A stretch of 64,000 nucleotides of DNA from Flaviramulus_B aquimarinus (GTDB taxonomy: Bacteria; Bacteroidota; Bacteroidia; Flavobacteriales; Flavobacteriaceae), in contig NZ_BAABJH010000002.1 in the NCBI RefSeq assembly GCF_039543205.1, positions 372,001-436,000 of the forward strand, given 5' to 3'. The notes under the pieces are model-generated. The model searched no databases and was not told the origin of the DNA. It saw only the letters and a program-made list of their open reading frames with translations. Position numbers and translations under genes: made by a program. Positions 54,105-63,540 of this stretch are shown here, one piece after another; position 1 is the stretch's first letter, and each line of letters begins with the position of its first letter.

Positions 54105-55040
54105 ATGAGTCAAGTAAAAAAAATAGAAGCTTACAAATCCATTAATCCAACTGTTGTAACTATTGGCACTTTTGATGGTGTTCATATTGGGCATCAAAAA
54201 ATCATTAAACGCTTGATTAACAAGGGAAAACTTGAAGGTTTACAATCTGTAATACTAACCTTTTTTCCACATCCGCGTATGGTATTACAAAAAGATTCTA
54301 ACATCAAATTAATTAATACCATAGATGAACGCCATGACATTTTAGACGATTTAGGCTTAGATTACTTACTTATTAAAAAGTTTACTCATGAATTTTCAAG
54401 GCTTACTGCTGAAGATTTTGTAAAACAGATTTTAGTGGATAAACTTAACGCTAAAAAAGTAATTATTGGCTATGATCATAGATTTGGTAGAAATAGAAAT
54501 GCTGATATTAATGATTTAAAAGATTTTGGTATAAAGTATAATTTTGAAGTTGAAGAAATAACAGCTCAAGATATTAACGATGTAGCCGTTAGTTCAACAA
54601 AAATTAGAAATGCTATAAATCAAGGTGATATAAGAAAAGCAAACATCTATTTAGGGTATAATTTCATGCTAAACGGTCTTGTAACTAAAGGGAAAGGTTT
54701 AGGCAGGCAATTAAACTATCCAACGGCAAATATTGATATTAAAGAAGATTATAAAATCATTCCAAAACAAGGATCATATATAGTTAGCGCTACTATTAAA
54801 GGGACTCTAGTTTATGGCATGATGAACATAGGCATGAACCCTACCGTTAATGGTAACAAACAAACTATTGAGGTTCATTTTTTTAATTTTGATGAGGACA
54901 TTTATAACGAAAACATTCAAATAGAATTATTGCATCGTATTCGAGATGAAAAAAAATTTGAATCTGTTGAAGCCCTAAAGTTACAACTCGCAAAAGATAA
55001 AGAAACAGCATTAGATTATATCACTAAACACCATGCATAA
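54105..55040 (+). CDS. ribF: Bifunctional riboflavin kinase / FAD synthetase
   Basis: Makes FMN from riboflavin and FAD from FMN. The N-terminal nucleotidyltransferase domain has GTFDGVHIGHQKII and later SSTKIRNAI; the C-terminal kinase domain starts at about 180 with GRQLNYPTANI. 311 residues is normal. It overlaps the next gene by 8 nt (55033-55040), so the two are translationally coupled. Confidence 0.96.
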   Translation: MSQVKKIEAYKSINPTVVTIGTFDGVHIGHQKIIKRLINKGKLEGLQSVILTFFPHPRMVLQKDSNIKLINTIDERHDILDDLGLDYLLIKKFTHEFSRLTAEDFVKQILVDKLNAKKVIIGYDHRFGRNRNADINDLKDFGIKYNFEVEEITAQDINDVAVSSTKIRNAINQGDIRKANIYLGYNFMLNGLVTKGKGLGRQLNYPTANIDIKEDYKIIPKQGSYIVSATIKGTLVYGMMNIGMNPTVNGNKQTIEVHFFNFDEDIYNENIQIELLHRIRDEKKFESVEALKLQLAKDKETALDYITKHHA

Positions 55041-56349
55041 TCATTGGTTTTTTAAACATATTGACAATTCATCATTAATAGTTTTCAGGATTATTTTTGG
55101 ATTGCTATGTTTTTTAGAATCGATTGGTGCTATTTTTACTGGTTGGGTAAAACGCACACTTGTAGCTCCCGATTTTACCTTTTCATTTATTGGTTTTGAA
55201 TGGTTACAACCACTTCCGGGCAACGGTATGTATTACTATTATGCCATTATGGGCGTTTTTGCAGTGTTTATAATGATAGGTTATAAATATAGATTGACCA
55301 TGATTAGTTTTACGCTCATGTGGTCTGCAACGTATTTGATGCAAAAATCATCCTATAACAACCATTACTATTTGTTGATGCTTATTAGCAGTATTATGGT
55401 GTTTCTTCCAGCTCATAAATACGCTTCAATTGATGTAAAACAAAATCCAAAATTAAAAAGTATATCCATGCCCCAATGGTGCAGGTGGGTTATTGTGCTA
55501 CAACTTTTTATTGTTTACACTTATGCTTCTGTAGCTAAGCTTTATCCAGATTGGTTAGACTCTTCGGTTATAGAGCTCATGATGAAGACTAAAAAAGATT
55601 ATATCATAGTTGGTAACTTACTTCAGAAAAAATGGTTGCATTACATATTATCATACGGTGGTATTTTATTTGATGGTTTAATTGTACCGTTATTGTTATT
55701 CAAACCAACAAGAAAGTATGCCTTTATAATATCTATTTTCTTTCACTTGTTTAACTCGTTTATATTTCAAATAGGTATTTTTCCTTATTTATCATTGGCA
55801 TTTGCCTTATTCTTTTTTCAACCAAAAACCATTCAAAAGCTATTTCTAAAAAAGAAACCATTTTATAATGCCGAAGCGGTTATTGTTCCTCCATTAAAAG
55901 CGCCTCTAATTTTAGTGTTTTCAATTTATTTTATAGTTCAAATAGGCTTACCGTTACGCCATCATTTTATAGAAGACAATGTACTTTGGACAGAAGAAGG
56001 CCATCGCTTATCATGGCGCATGATGCTAAGAGTAAAAGGTGGTTACACCTCATATTCGGTGGAAAACAAAGAGACTGGCAAACGCTTTTCAATTAAAATG
56101 AAAGATTATTTATCATCAAAACAAGTACGTACAGCAAGTACAAAACCCGATATTATTTGGCAGTTTAGTCAACGTTTAAAACAAAAATTTAAGGATGAGG
56201 GTCAAGATATTGCCGTATACGTAAATTGTAAAGTAAGTGTAAACGGAAAACCTTATAGAACATTAATTAATCCAGAAGTAGATATCGCAAATGTAGAATG
56301 GCATGCCTTTAAACATAGTGCTTGGATTTTACCTTCAAAACAGGAGTGA
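55033..56349 (+). CDS. HTTM / vitamin K-dependent carboxylase-like membrane protein
   Basis: A 438-residue membrane protein with the HTTM (horizontally transferred transmembrane) region in the N-terminal 270 residues: RIIFGLLCFLESIGAIFTGW, NHYYLLMLISSIMVFLPAHK and about six helices. The C-terminal part (about 320-435) is soluble and lies in the periplasm or cytoplasm (LRVKGGYTSYSVENKETGKR). The family includes vitamin K-dependent gamma-carboxylase, but the reaction in bacteria is unknown. It overlaps ribF by 8 nt and is followed by serS 44 nt on. Confidence 0.86.
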   Translation: MHNHWFFKHIDNSSLIVFRIIFGLLCFLESIGAIFTGWVKRTLVAPDFTFSFIGFEWLQPLPGNGMYYYYAIMGVFAVFIMIGYKYRLTMISFTLMWSATYLMQKSSYNNHYYLLMLISSIMVFLPAHKYASIDVKQNPKLKSISMPQWCRWVIVLQLFIVYTYASVAKLYPDWLDSSVIELMMKTKKDYIIVGNLLQKKWLHYILSYGGILFDGLIVPLLLFKPTRKYAFIISIFFHLFNSFIFQIGIFPYLSLAFALFFFQPKTIQKLFLKKKPFYNAEAVIVPPLKAPLILVFSIYFIVQIGLPLRHHFIEDNVLWTEEGHRLSWRMMLRVKGGYTSYSVENKETGKRFSIKMKDYLSSKQVRTASTKPDIIWQFSQRLKQKFKDEGQDIAVYVNCKVSVNGKPYRTLINPEVDIANVEWHAFKHSAWILPSKQE

Positions 56350-56393
56350 TTATCTACACAATTCATTAAATTTGTCCCTTAAATTTTTAAGTC

Positions 56394-57665
56394 ATGTTAC
56401 AAGTCCCTTTTATTAGAGAAAACAAAGCCTTAGTTATTGAACGCTTAGAAAAAAGAAACATTGATGCAACACAAATGATAAATGATGTGATTGCTTTTGA
56501 TGAGGATAGAAAGCGTATTCAAACAGAATTAGATAATACTTTGGCTGAATCTAATACACTATCTAAAGAAATTGGCAACTTGTATAAATCTGGAGAAAGC
56601 CAAAAAGCAAATCTTCTTAAAGAGAAAACCACGCAGTTAAAAGAAGTTTCAAAAGAACTTACCGAAACACTTAATAATAAAGTAGACGCTTTAAAAGAAT
56701 TGCTTTACAAAATACCTAATGTGCCAAATGAATTGGTGCCATCTGGCAATTCTGAGTTGGATAATGAAGAAATCTTTAAAGCGGGAGAAATTCCTAAATT
56801 ACACAATGACGCATTACCACATTGGGAACTGGCCAAAAAATATGATATCATAGATTTTGAACTTGGTAATAAAATTACAGGAGCAGGGTTTCCAGTTTAC
56901 AAAGGTAAAGGCGCTAGGTTACAACGTGCCTTAATTGCTTATTTTTTAGATAAGAATACGGCTGCGGGTTATACTGAATATCAATTACCACTTATGATAA
57001 ACGAAGCTTCAGGTTTTGGAACAGGGCAACTACCAGATAAAGAAGGACAAATGTATCATGTTACTGAGGACAACTTATATTTAATCCCAACAGCCGAAGT
57101 ACCAGGAACCAATATTTTTAGAGATGTTGTTTTAAATGAAAGCGAACTACCTATCGGGATTACAAGTTACACACCATGCTTTCGCCGAGAAGCAGGAAGC
57201 TATGGCGCCCATGTAAGAGGATTAAATAGACTACACCAATTTGATAAAGTTGAAATTATTCGCGTAGAGCATCCAAGTAAATCTTATGAAGCCTTAGATG
57301 GTATGATTGACCATGTAAAAGCTATTTTAAAAGAATTAAAATTACCTTATAGAATTTTGCGTTTATGTGGAGGCGATACCTCTTTTACATCAGCTTTGAC
57401 TTATGATTTTGAAGTGTTTTCAACGGCTCAAGATCGATGGCTAGAAATATCTTCAGTTTCAAATTTTGAAACCTTTCAGGCCAATCGTCTAAAACTCCGA
57501 TTTAAAAATAGCGAAGGTAAAAATGAATTAGCCCATACACTGAACGGAAGCTCGTTAGCTTTACCTAGAGTATTAGCAGGTATTCTTGAAAATTATCAAA
57601 CAGAAAACGGCATTGTAATACCTGAAGTTTTACAACCTTATACAGGGTTTAAACTTATTGATTAA
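56394..57665 (+). CDS. serS: Serine--tRNA ligase
   Basis: Charges tRNA-Ser. An N-terminal long coiled coil (about 30-105; KRIQTELDNTLAESNTLSKE) that contacts the tRNA, then the class II core with TAEVPGTNIF, motif 2 FRREAGSYG and motif 3 GSSLALPRVLAGILENYQ. 423 residues is normal. It is the last gene of a ribF-HTTM-serS run on one strand. Confidence 0.97.
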   Translation: MLQVPFIRENKALVIERLEKRNIDATQMINDVIAFDEDRKRIQTELDNTLAESNTLSKEIGNLYKSGESQKANLLKEKTTQLKEVSKELTETLNNKVDALKELLYKIPNVPNELVPSGNSELDNEEIFKAGEIPKLHNDALPHWELAKKYDIIDFELGNKITGAGFPVYKGKGARLQRALIAYFLDKNTAAGYTEYQLPLMINEASGFGTGQLPDKEGQMYHVTEDNLYLIPTAEVPGTNIFRDVVLNESELPIGITSYTPCFRREAGSYGAHVRGLNRLHQFDKVEIIRVEHPSKSYEALDGMIDHVKAILKELKLPYRILRLCGGDTSFTSALTYDFEVFSTAQDRWLEISSVSNFETFQANRLKLRFKNSEGKNELAHTLNGSSLALPRVLAGILENYQTENGIVIPEVLQPYTGFKLID

Positions 57666-57822
57666 ATAGTAAGTTAAAACCTATAAATAAATAATTTTTA
57701 TTCATTTTTATCGATTAAGTGCACGATAAACAAGTTGTTTGACGATTTTATTTGGTTTTTCTTTGGTTTTCCGAATTTATTTATCAAGTTTGCTTTATCA
57801 AATCTACTTAACCTACTTAATC

Positions 57823-57945
57823 ATGAAAAATGTTAAACGCATTGTACTTCTAATTACTCTGATTTTTTTCGCAAGTAAAGTATTGTCTTCAGATTTTGAA
57901 TTATTAAAATCCGAAGATCATAAAACAACCATTGCGAGTAAATAG
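57823..57945 (+). CDS. Small signal-bearing peptide
   Basis: A 40-residue frame MKNVKRIVLLITLIFFASKV, then LSSDFELLKSEDHKTTIASK. The start is a good signal peptide, and the tail is short and polar. The gap of 553 nt between serS and the TPR gene holds only this frame and a terminator. It may be a real small secreted peptide or the relic of a larger gene. I know no homologue. Confidence 0.4.
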   Translation: MKNVKRIVLLITLIFFASKVLSSDFELLKSEDHKTTIASK

Positions 57946-58218
57946 GGATTTTCAATATAAATCGCTTGATGCAATCAAAAAAGATTTTTTGAAATAGTCA
58001 TTTCCGTGTATGCGGAGATTTAAAACTGTCCCCAATCGAGTATTTAATTAACAGTAGTTAATAGAACATTTATTTTTGGTTGGTTAGTGCCCGAATTGTA
58101 TTCGGGCATTTTTTGTAAAACTCATTTTTTTTAATCTGGAGCATTAAAAACAGTAAGTTGAACTCAAAAAAATCAAATTACTACAATATCAACACCTCAC
58201 ATTTGTTATATTTACACT
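57946..58218. other. Non-coding gap with terminator before the TPR gene
   Basis: The 273 bases hold a small hairpin TCCG / CGGA (about 58003-58017) and a good plus-strand terminator (58088-58114), with no protein frame. The terminator shows that something is transcribed through here on the plus strand, either the 40-residue gene with a long 3' region, or a short RNA. Confidence 0.4.
58088..58114 (+). terminator. Terminator upstream of the TPR gene
   Basis: TGCCCGAA / TTCGGGCA stem of 8 bp with loop TTGTA and T6 on the plus strand. Confidence 0.82.
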
Positions 58219-59994
58219 ATGAGACGCTTCCTAATCTTATGTGTATTTATATCGACTTCAGTATTTTCGCAAAATGGTATTCTTGCTAAAGAATATTTTA
58301 AAAATGGTGAGTTTGAAAAAGCATTGCACGCCTATAAAAAATTATATACCAAGTCGCCTTCCAATATAAACTATATCAATCAAGTTATTGCCTCACACCA
58401 ACAATTAGAACAATATGATGACGCCGAGAAATTCATATTAAAATTAATGGAGCGGGTTAAATACCCTGCATTTATTGTAGAGTTAGGCTATAATTTTCAA
58501 CTTAAAGGCCATATTGAAAAAGCAACCGAAAACTATCAAAAGGCCATTACAACAATTGATGATAAAGCAACTAATGTTTTTGCAGTAGCTAGAAGTTTTC
58601 AAAACCATTCACTTTTAAATGAGGCTACAACAGCTTACGAAAAAGCAATGGTACTAAATCCAGATTTTAACTTCAACATACAGTTGGCACAAATTTATGG
58701 AGAACAAGGCAATATTGAGAAAATGTTTAACAGTTACATCAATTTTGTCGAGTTTAATCCAGTCGTTTTAAATGATGTTAAAAGGGCTGTTAATGATTTT
58801 ATTAGTGAAAAGAGCGATAACGAAAACAATATTTTATTTAGAAAAATTCTTTTAAAAAAAATACAACAAGAGCCTAACTTACTTTGGAACCAATTACTAA
58901 GTTGGTTGTTTACCCAACAAAAAGATTTCAATAAAGCATTCACCCAAGAAAAAGCAATTTTTAAAAGACAACCTGAAAGTTTAAACAGAATTAAAGAGTT
59001 AGCGTTAATTTCAGCAAACGCTAATGAAAATGAGATTGCAAAAGACATCTTCAATTATATTATAGAGACTGCTCAAGATTCAAATACCATATTAGAAGCC
59101 CATCAAAACTTACTTCAGTTAGAAATCAAAGAAAGTCCAAAGGAAAATTATACAGCTATTAACACCAAATATTTAGAGTTAATAAAAACGTTTGGCACAT
59201 ATACCCAAACTTTGAATTTACAAATGTCTTATGCACATTTTTTAGCATTTTACATGAATGAAACAACTAAAGCCACAGCGTTTTTAGAAGACACTTTAAA
59301 ATTACCTTTAACCGAATTGCAAAAAGCCAAAGTCAAATTAGAATTAGGCGATATTTTAGTACTGCAAGAACAATTCAATAAAGCCCTGATCTATTACACA
59401 CAAATTCAACGTAACTTAAAAAACAGTACCATTTCGCAAGAGGCTAGATATAAAGTTGCCAAAGCCAGTTATTATAAAGGCGATTTTAAATGGGCTGAGT
59501 CTCAGCTTAAAATTTTAAAAGCCTCAACATCGCAGCTTATTGCCAATGATGCCTTAGATTTAAAATTGCTTATTACAGATAATAAATATGAAGACTCCCT
59601 ACAAACTGCATTAAAGCTTTATTCAAAAGCAGATTTACTGGCCTTTCAAAACAGAAATAATGAAGCTATAACCCTATTAGATAGTATTCTTAACAATCAT
59701 AAAACGGAACCTATAATAGCTCAAGCCTTATACAAACAAGCAGCATTATTCCAAATAAAGGGCCAGTATGAAAAAGCCAAAGCTAATTACGAATCTATAA
59801 TAGCCAATTACCGAAATGGTATTTTAATAGACGATGCTCTTTTTCATTTAGCAAAAATTTATGAAACCATTTTAAGCCAACCAGAAAAGGCAAAAACATT
59901 ATACGAGCAAATTATTTTTAATCATGCCGATAGCATTTACTTTATCGATGCTAGAAAACGGTTTAGGGCTTTACGTGGCGATGCTATAAATTAA
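58219..59994 (+). CDS. Secreted tetratricopeptide-repeat protein
   Basis: A 591-residue protein with a signal peptide (FLILCVFISTSVFSQ) and TPR motifs over most of its length: EYFKNGEFEKALHAYKKLYT, QLKGHIEKATENYQKAI, LQEQFNKALIYYTQIQRNL and QIKGQYEKAKANYESIIANY. It is periplasmic or on the outer membrane, probably as an assembly scaffold. It heads a run of five genes with small gaps (4, 2, 35, 11 nt) to GNAT, DUF4286, rsmA and mgtE. Confidence 0.92.
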   Translation: MRRFLILCVFISTSVFSQNGILAKEYFKNGEFEKALHAYKKLYTKSPSNINYINQVIASHQQLEQYDDAEKFILKLMERVKYPAFIVELGYNFQLKGHIEKATENYQKAITTIDDKATNVFAVARSFQNHSLLNEATTAYEKAMVLNPDFNFNIQLAQIYGEQGNIEKMFNSYINFVEFNPVVLNDVKRAVNDFISEKSDNENNILFRKILLKKIQQEPNLLWNQLLSWLFTQQKDFNKAFTQEKAIFKRQPESLNRIKELALISANANENEIAKDIFNYIIETAQDSNTILEAHQNLLQLEIKESPKENYTAINTKYLELIKTFGTYTQTLNLQMSYAHFLAFYMNETTKATAFLEDTLKLPLTELQKAKVKLELGDILVLQEQFNKALIYYTQIQRNLKNSTISQEARYKVAKASYYKGDFKWAESQLKILKASTSQLIANDALDLKLLITDNKYEDSLQTALKLYSKADLLAFQNRNNEAITLLDSILNNHKTEPIIAQALYKQAALFQIKGQYEKAKANYESIIANYRNGILIDDALFHLAKIYETILSQPEKAKTLYEQIIFNHADSIYFIDARKRFRALRGDAIN

Positions 59995-59998
59995 ACTT

Positions 59999-60511
59999 AT
60001 GATTATAGCAGAAACAGACCGTCTCCTTATATCGAAATTCAATACTAAAGACGCGCCCTTTTTTTTAGAATTGGCAAACGCTCCAAATTCCAAAAAATAT
60101 ATTGGCGATAAAAACCTCAAATCTGTTGAAGATGCCAAACAATATTTAACCAATAAAACCATTAAGAGTTATAAAGATTTTGACTTTGGATTTTATAAGT
60201 TAGAACTTAAAGAAGAGAATAATAAGCCTATAGGAACTTGCGGTCTTGCAAAACGTGAAGAACTGGAATTTGCAGATATTGGCTTTGCATTTTTACCACA
60301 ATATGAAGGTAAAGGCTTTGGTTATGAAGCTTCCATTGAAATTTTAAAGTTGGCAAAAAACAGGTTTAAGCTTAGTAAAATTACAGCAATAACAGTTCCA
60401 TATAATAAGAACTCCATTAAACTATTGGGAAAATTAGGCTTAACTTTTGAAAAAAAAGTAAAACCTTTTGAAGATGATGAAGAGCTCCTGTTATTTACAA
60501 AAAATTTATAA
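59999..60511 (+). CDS. GNAT-family acetyltransferase (RimJ/RimL type)
   Basis: A 170-residue acetyltransferase: it uses acetyl-CoA to modify an amine. Starts MIIAETDRLLISKFNTKDAP as in RimJ/RimL-like proteins, with the CoA-binding loop in FLPQYEGKGFGYEASIEILK and the later PYNKNSIKLLGKLGL. The substrate is unknown. 4 nt after the TPR gene and 2 nt before DUF4286. Confidence 0.91.
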   Translation: MIIAETDRLLISKFNTKDAPFFLELANAPNSKKYIGDKNLKSVEDAKQYLTNKTIKSYKDFDFGFYKLELKEENNKPIGTCGLAKREELEFADIGFAFLPQYEGKGFGYEASIEILKLAKNRFKLSKITAITVPYNKNSIKLLGKLGLTFEKKVKPFEDDEELLLFTKNL

Positions 60512-60513
60512 TT

Positions 60514-60837
60514 ATGATTATATATAATGTTACCGTTAATATAGATGAAACCATTCATAACGAATGGTTAACGTGGATAAAAGAACACATTCCTCAAGTA
60601 TTGGCCACTGGAAAATTTGAAAAAGCAACGCTCTCCAGAGTTTTGGTAGAAGAAGATATGGGAGGTGTTACCTATTCTATTCAATACCGTTCCTATTCCA
60701 GAGAAGCCTTAGAAGCCTATTATAAAGAAGATGCCGACAAACTAAGAAACGATGGTATGAAAAAATTTGCAGATAAAATGCTGGCGTTTAGAACCGAACT
60801 ACAAATTGTAGATGAATATACGGTAAATTTTAAATAG
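60514..60837 (+). CDS. DUF4286 family protein
   Basis: A 107-residue protein of the DUF4286 family, common in Bacteroidota. Starts MIIYNVTVNIDETIHNEWLT; the motif ERKVLVEEDMGGVTYSIQYR-like region here is RVLVEEDMGGVTYSIQYRSY. The fold is probably a ferredoxin-like alpha+beta sandwich. The function is unknown. It is in the operon between GNAT and rsmA, a location often seen for this family by rsmA. Confidence 0.86.
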   Translation: MIIYNVTVNIDETIHNEWLTWIKEHIPQVLATGKFEKATLSRVLVEEDMGGVTYSIQYRSYSREALEAYYKEDADKLRNDGMKKFADKMLAFRTELQIVDEYTVNFK

Positions 60838-60872
60838 CTTACTTTGTCTAACAATAAAACAACCATAAATTC

Positions 60873-61667
60873 GTGTCATATAAACCCAACCAACATCAAG
60901 TAAAAGCAAAGAAACATTTAGGTCAACATTTTTTAAATGATGAATCTGTAGCAGAAAAAATAGCAGATACCTTAAGCCTAAAAAATTATAAAAATGTTTT
61001 AGAGATTGGTCCAGGTATGGGCGTGCTTACTAAATATTTACTCAAAAAGAACACCACCACTTATGTTATTGAAATTGACCCCGAATCGGTTGAATATTTA
61101 CAATCCAACTACTTAAACCTTGCTCCTAGAATCATAGAAAAAGACTTTTTAAAATATGATTTAAACGACGTTTTTAAACAAGAACCTTTCGCTATAATTG
61201 GTAATTTTCCATATAATATTTCAACCCAAATCGTTTTTAAGACTTTAGAAATGCGCGAGCAAATCCCTGAATTCTCCGGGATGTTTCAAAAAGAAGTAGC
61301 ACAACGCATTTGCTCTAAAGAAGGCAGTAAAGTCTATGGAATCCTATCCGTATTAACACAAGCATTTTACAACGCAGAATATTTATTTACGGTACCCCCA
61401 AATGTTTTTAATCCACCTCCAAAAGTAGATTCGGGGGTTTTAAGACTTACCAGAAAAATAGAATATTCTTTGCCTTGTAATGAGAAATTCTTTTTTAAAG
61501 TCGTTAAGGCGGCTTTCCAACAACGCAGAAAAACACTTCGTAACAGTTTAAAAACATTCAATTTATCTGATAATTTAAAAGCAAATAGTATATTTGGCAA
61601 ACGTCCTGAACAATTAAGTGTTCAAGCTTTTATAGAGCTGACACAATTAATAGAAAAAGACGTTTAA
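60873..61667 (+). CDS. rsmA: 16S rRNA (adenine1518/1519-N6) dimethyltransferase
   Basis: Dimethylates two adjacent adenines at the 3' end of 16S rRNA. Starts at GTG 60873 (VSYKPNQHQVKAKKHLGQHF); there is no ATG nearby and the HLGQHFLND motif fixes the N-terminus. SAM binding is by EIGPGMGVLT, and the catalytic motif is NFPYNIS. 264 residues is normal. It follows DUF4286 by 35 nt and precedes mgtE by 11 nt. Confidence 0.96.
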   Translation: MSYKPNQHQVKAKKHLGQHFLNDESVAEKIADTLSLKNYKNVLEIGPGMGVLTKYLLKKNTTTYVIEIDPESVEYLQSNYLNLAPRIIEKDFLKYDLNDVFKQEPFAIIGNFPYNISTQIVFKTLEMREQIPEFSGMFQKEVAQRICSKEGSKVYGILSVLTQAFYNAEYLFTVPPNVFNPPPKVDSGVLRLTRKIEYSLPCNEKFFFKVVKAAFQQRRKTLRNSLKTFNLSDNLKANSIFGKRPEQLSVQAFIELTQLIEKDV

Positions 61668-61678
61668 AACTTTTCCGT

Positions 61679-63052
61679 TTGTCAGAAGAAATAGAAAACA
61701 TACAATTTCAACTCACTAATGAACTCATTGAGCAAGTCGAGTTATTTATCGAGGAAAAAAACGATAAAGAACTTAAAAAACTATTAGATGAGTTTCATTA
61801 CGCTGATATTGCCGAGATTTTAGATGAATTAAATCTAGAACAGGCCGTATATATTATAAAACTTCTGGATTCTGATACCACCTCCGATATTTTAACAGAG
61901 CTGGATGAAGACAATCGAGAAAAGATTTTAAAAAACCTTTCTGCTAAAGAAATTGCCGAAGAAGTTGAAGAATTAGATACCGATGATGCTGCCGATATTA
62001 TTTTAGAATTACCTGAAGCACGTCAGCAAGCTGTAATAGCTCAAATTGAAGATGAAGCGCACAAAGCGGAAATTGCAGAACTTCTTACTTATGATGAAAA
62101 TACTGCAGGTAGTCTTATGGCAAAAGAGCTTGTAAAAGTATACGAAACATGGACCGTTGCCGGTTGTATGCGTAGAATTCGAGGTCAAGCCGAAGAAGTC
62201 ACAAGAGTACATTCCATTTATGTAGTAAATAAAGAAGAAAAACTTATAGGCCGCCTGTCATTAAAAGATTTGATTGTTGCTAAAAACGAGCAAAAAATTG
62301 CAGATATCGTTAAGGTAAATGTCGATTATGTTAATGTTGAAGAAGATGTAGAAGACGTTGCAAAAATCATGGCAAAATATGATTTAGAGGCTATTCCTGT
62401 AGTTGATGAAAACAAAACACTTTTAGGTAGAATTACCATTGATGACATTGTAGATGTTTTAAAAGAAGAAGCTGATAAGGATTACCAAATGGCAGCAGGT
62501 ATTACAGGCGACGTCGATTCTGATGATAGTATTTTAGAACTTACAAGAGCACGGTTACCCTGGTTGTTTTTAGGTTTAGTTGGAGGTATAGGGGCATTTC
62601 TAATCATGGAAGGTTTTGAAAGTCTTTTTACGGGAAAAGCAGTAATCCTATTCTTTTTTACACCACTTATTGCAGCTATGGCAGGAAATGTTGGAGTTCA
62701 ATCCAGTGCCATTATTGTTCAAGGTTTAGCCAATGATGATGTTCGAGGTAGCGTTAATAGCCGATTGATAAAAGAAATGTTACTGGCCGCTTTAAACGGT
62801 GTTATATTAGCCATATTTCTCTTTTTATTTGTATGGGCTTTCAAAGGCGAATTAAATACCGCTTTAGCCATTTCTGTATCTTTAGTAGCTGTAATTATCG
62901 TTGCAGGGCTCATTGGTACGTTTGTGCCATTATTTTTAAACAAACGTGGTATAGACCCAGCTATCGCTACAGGTCCATTTATAACAACAAGCAATGATAT
63001 TTTAGGAATCTTACTTTATTTTTGGATAGCAAAAATGATTTTAGGCATTTAA
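61679..63052 (+). CDS. mgtE: Magnesium transporter MgtE
   Basis: Inner-membrane Mg2+ channel, 457 residues. The N-terminal superhelical domain (IEEKNDKELKKLLDEFHYAD) and two CBS domains (about 140-260; VHSIYVVNKEEKLIGRLSL, LEAIPVVDENKTLLGRITI) sense Mg2+, and the C-terminal five-helix pore has the signature LIAAMAGNVGVQSSAIIVQG. The start is a TTG at 61679; the next good start would cut the N domain. It is 11 nt after rsmA. Confidence 0.95.
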   Translation: MSEEIENIQFQLTNELIEQVELFIEEKNDKELKKLLDEFHYADIAEILDELNLEQAVYIIKLLDSDTTSDILTELDEDNREKILKNLSAKEIAEEVEELDTDDAADIILELPEARQQAVIAQIEDEAHKAEIAELLTYDENTAGSLMAKELVKVYETWTVAGCMRRIRGQAEEVTRVHSIYVVNKEEKLIGRLSLKDLIVAKNEQKIADIVKVNVDYVNVEEDVEDVAKIMAKYDLEAIPVVDENKTLLGRITIDDIVDVLKEEADKDYQMAAGITGDVDSDDSILELTRARLPWLFLGLVGGIGAFLIMEGFESLFTGKAVILFFFTPLIAAMAGNVGVQSSAIIVQGLANDDVRGSVNSRLIKEMLLAALNGVILAIFLFLFVWAFKGELNTALAISVSLVAVIIVAGLIGTFVPLFLNKRGIDPAIATGPFITTSNDILGILLYFWIAKMILGI

Positions 63053-63160
63053 CGGCAAATAGTCAGACTTGTGTTTTCCTAATTCGAGTTAAAGGGTTAC
63101 AACCTTTTTTCCTCGTACCCTACAAAAAAGATATCCTCTGCAATCCCTAACACAAAACTT
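63053..63160 (-). repeat. Second degenerate copy of the interspersed element
   Basis: On the minus strand it begins TGTGTTAGGGATTG (63155-63142), the same 14 bases as the element at 39340, then GCAGAGGATATC and a T run. It lies in the gap between mgtE and the cupin gene. Only the left end is well kept. Confidence 0.4.
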
Positions 63161-63174
63161 CGTAATTTTATAGC

Positions 63175-63540
63175 ATGAAATCAATCAATATTAAACAAAA
63201 GCTTTCCAAATTCAACAAAAATTGGCATCCACATCAAATAGCTGTTGTAGATAACATGCAAGTTATCCTGGCAAAATTAAAAGGCGAATTTGTATGGCAT
63301 AGTCACGATGATGAAGACGAGCTTTTTCAAGTCATCAAAGGCACATTGTATATGCAATTTAGAGACCGAACCGAAGTTGTTAACGAAGGTGAAATTATTG
63401 TAGTTCCAAAAGGCGTAGAACATAATCCATACACCAAGAATAATGAAGAAGTTCATGTTTTACTCTTCGAAAAATTAAGTACAGCACACACAGGAAAAGT
63501 AGAACATAAAAAAACGCAAACACATTATCCAAAAATTTAA
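63175..63540 (+). CDS. Cupin-domain protein
   Basis: A 121-residue single-cupin protein. The metal-binding motif is WHSHDDEDELFQVIKGTLYM (two His, Glu), and the second motif has PKGVEHNPY with the last His. Such small cupins may be isomerases, dioxygenases or sensors; the activity is open. It ends at 63540, and the next ATG follows directly at 63541, so the two are coupled. Confidence 0.9.
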   Translation: MKSINIKQKLSKFNKNWHPHQIAVVDNMQVILAKLKGEFVWHSHDDEDELFQVIKGTLYMQFRDRTEVVNEGEIIVVPKGVEHNPYTKNNEEVHVLLFEKLSTAHTGKVEHKKTQTHYPKI

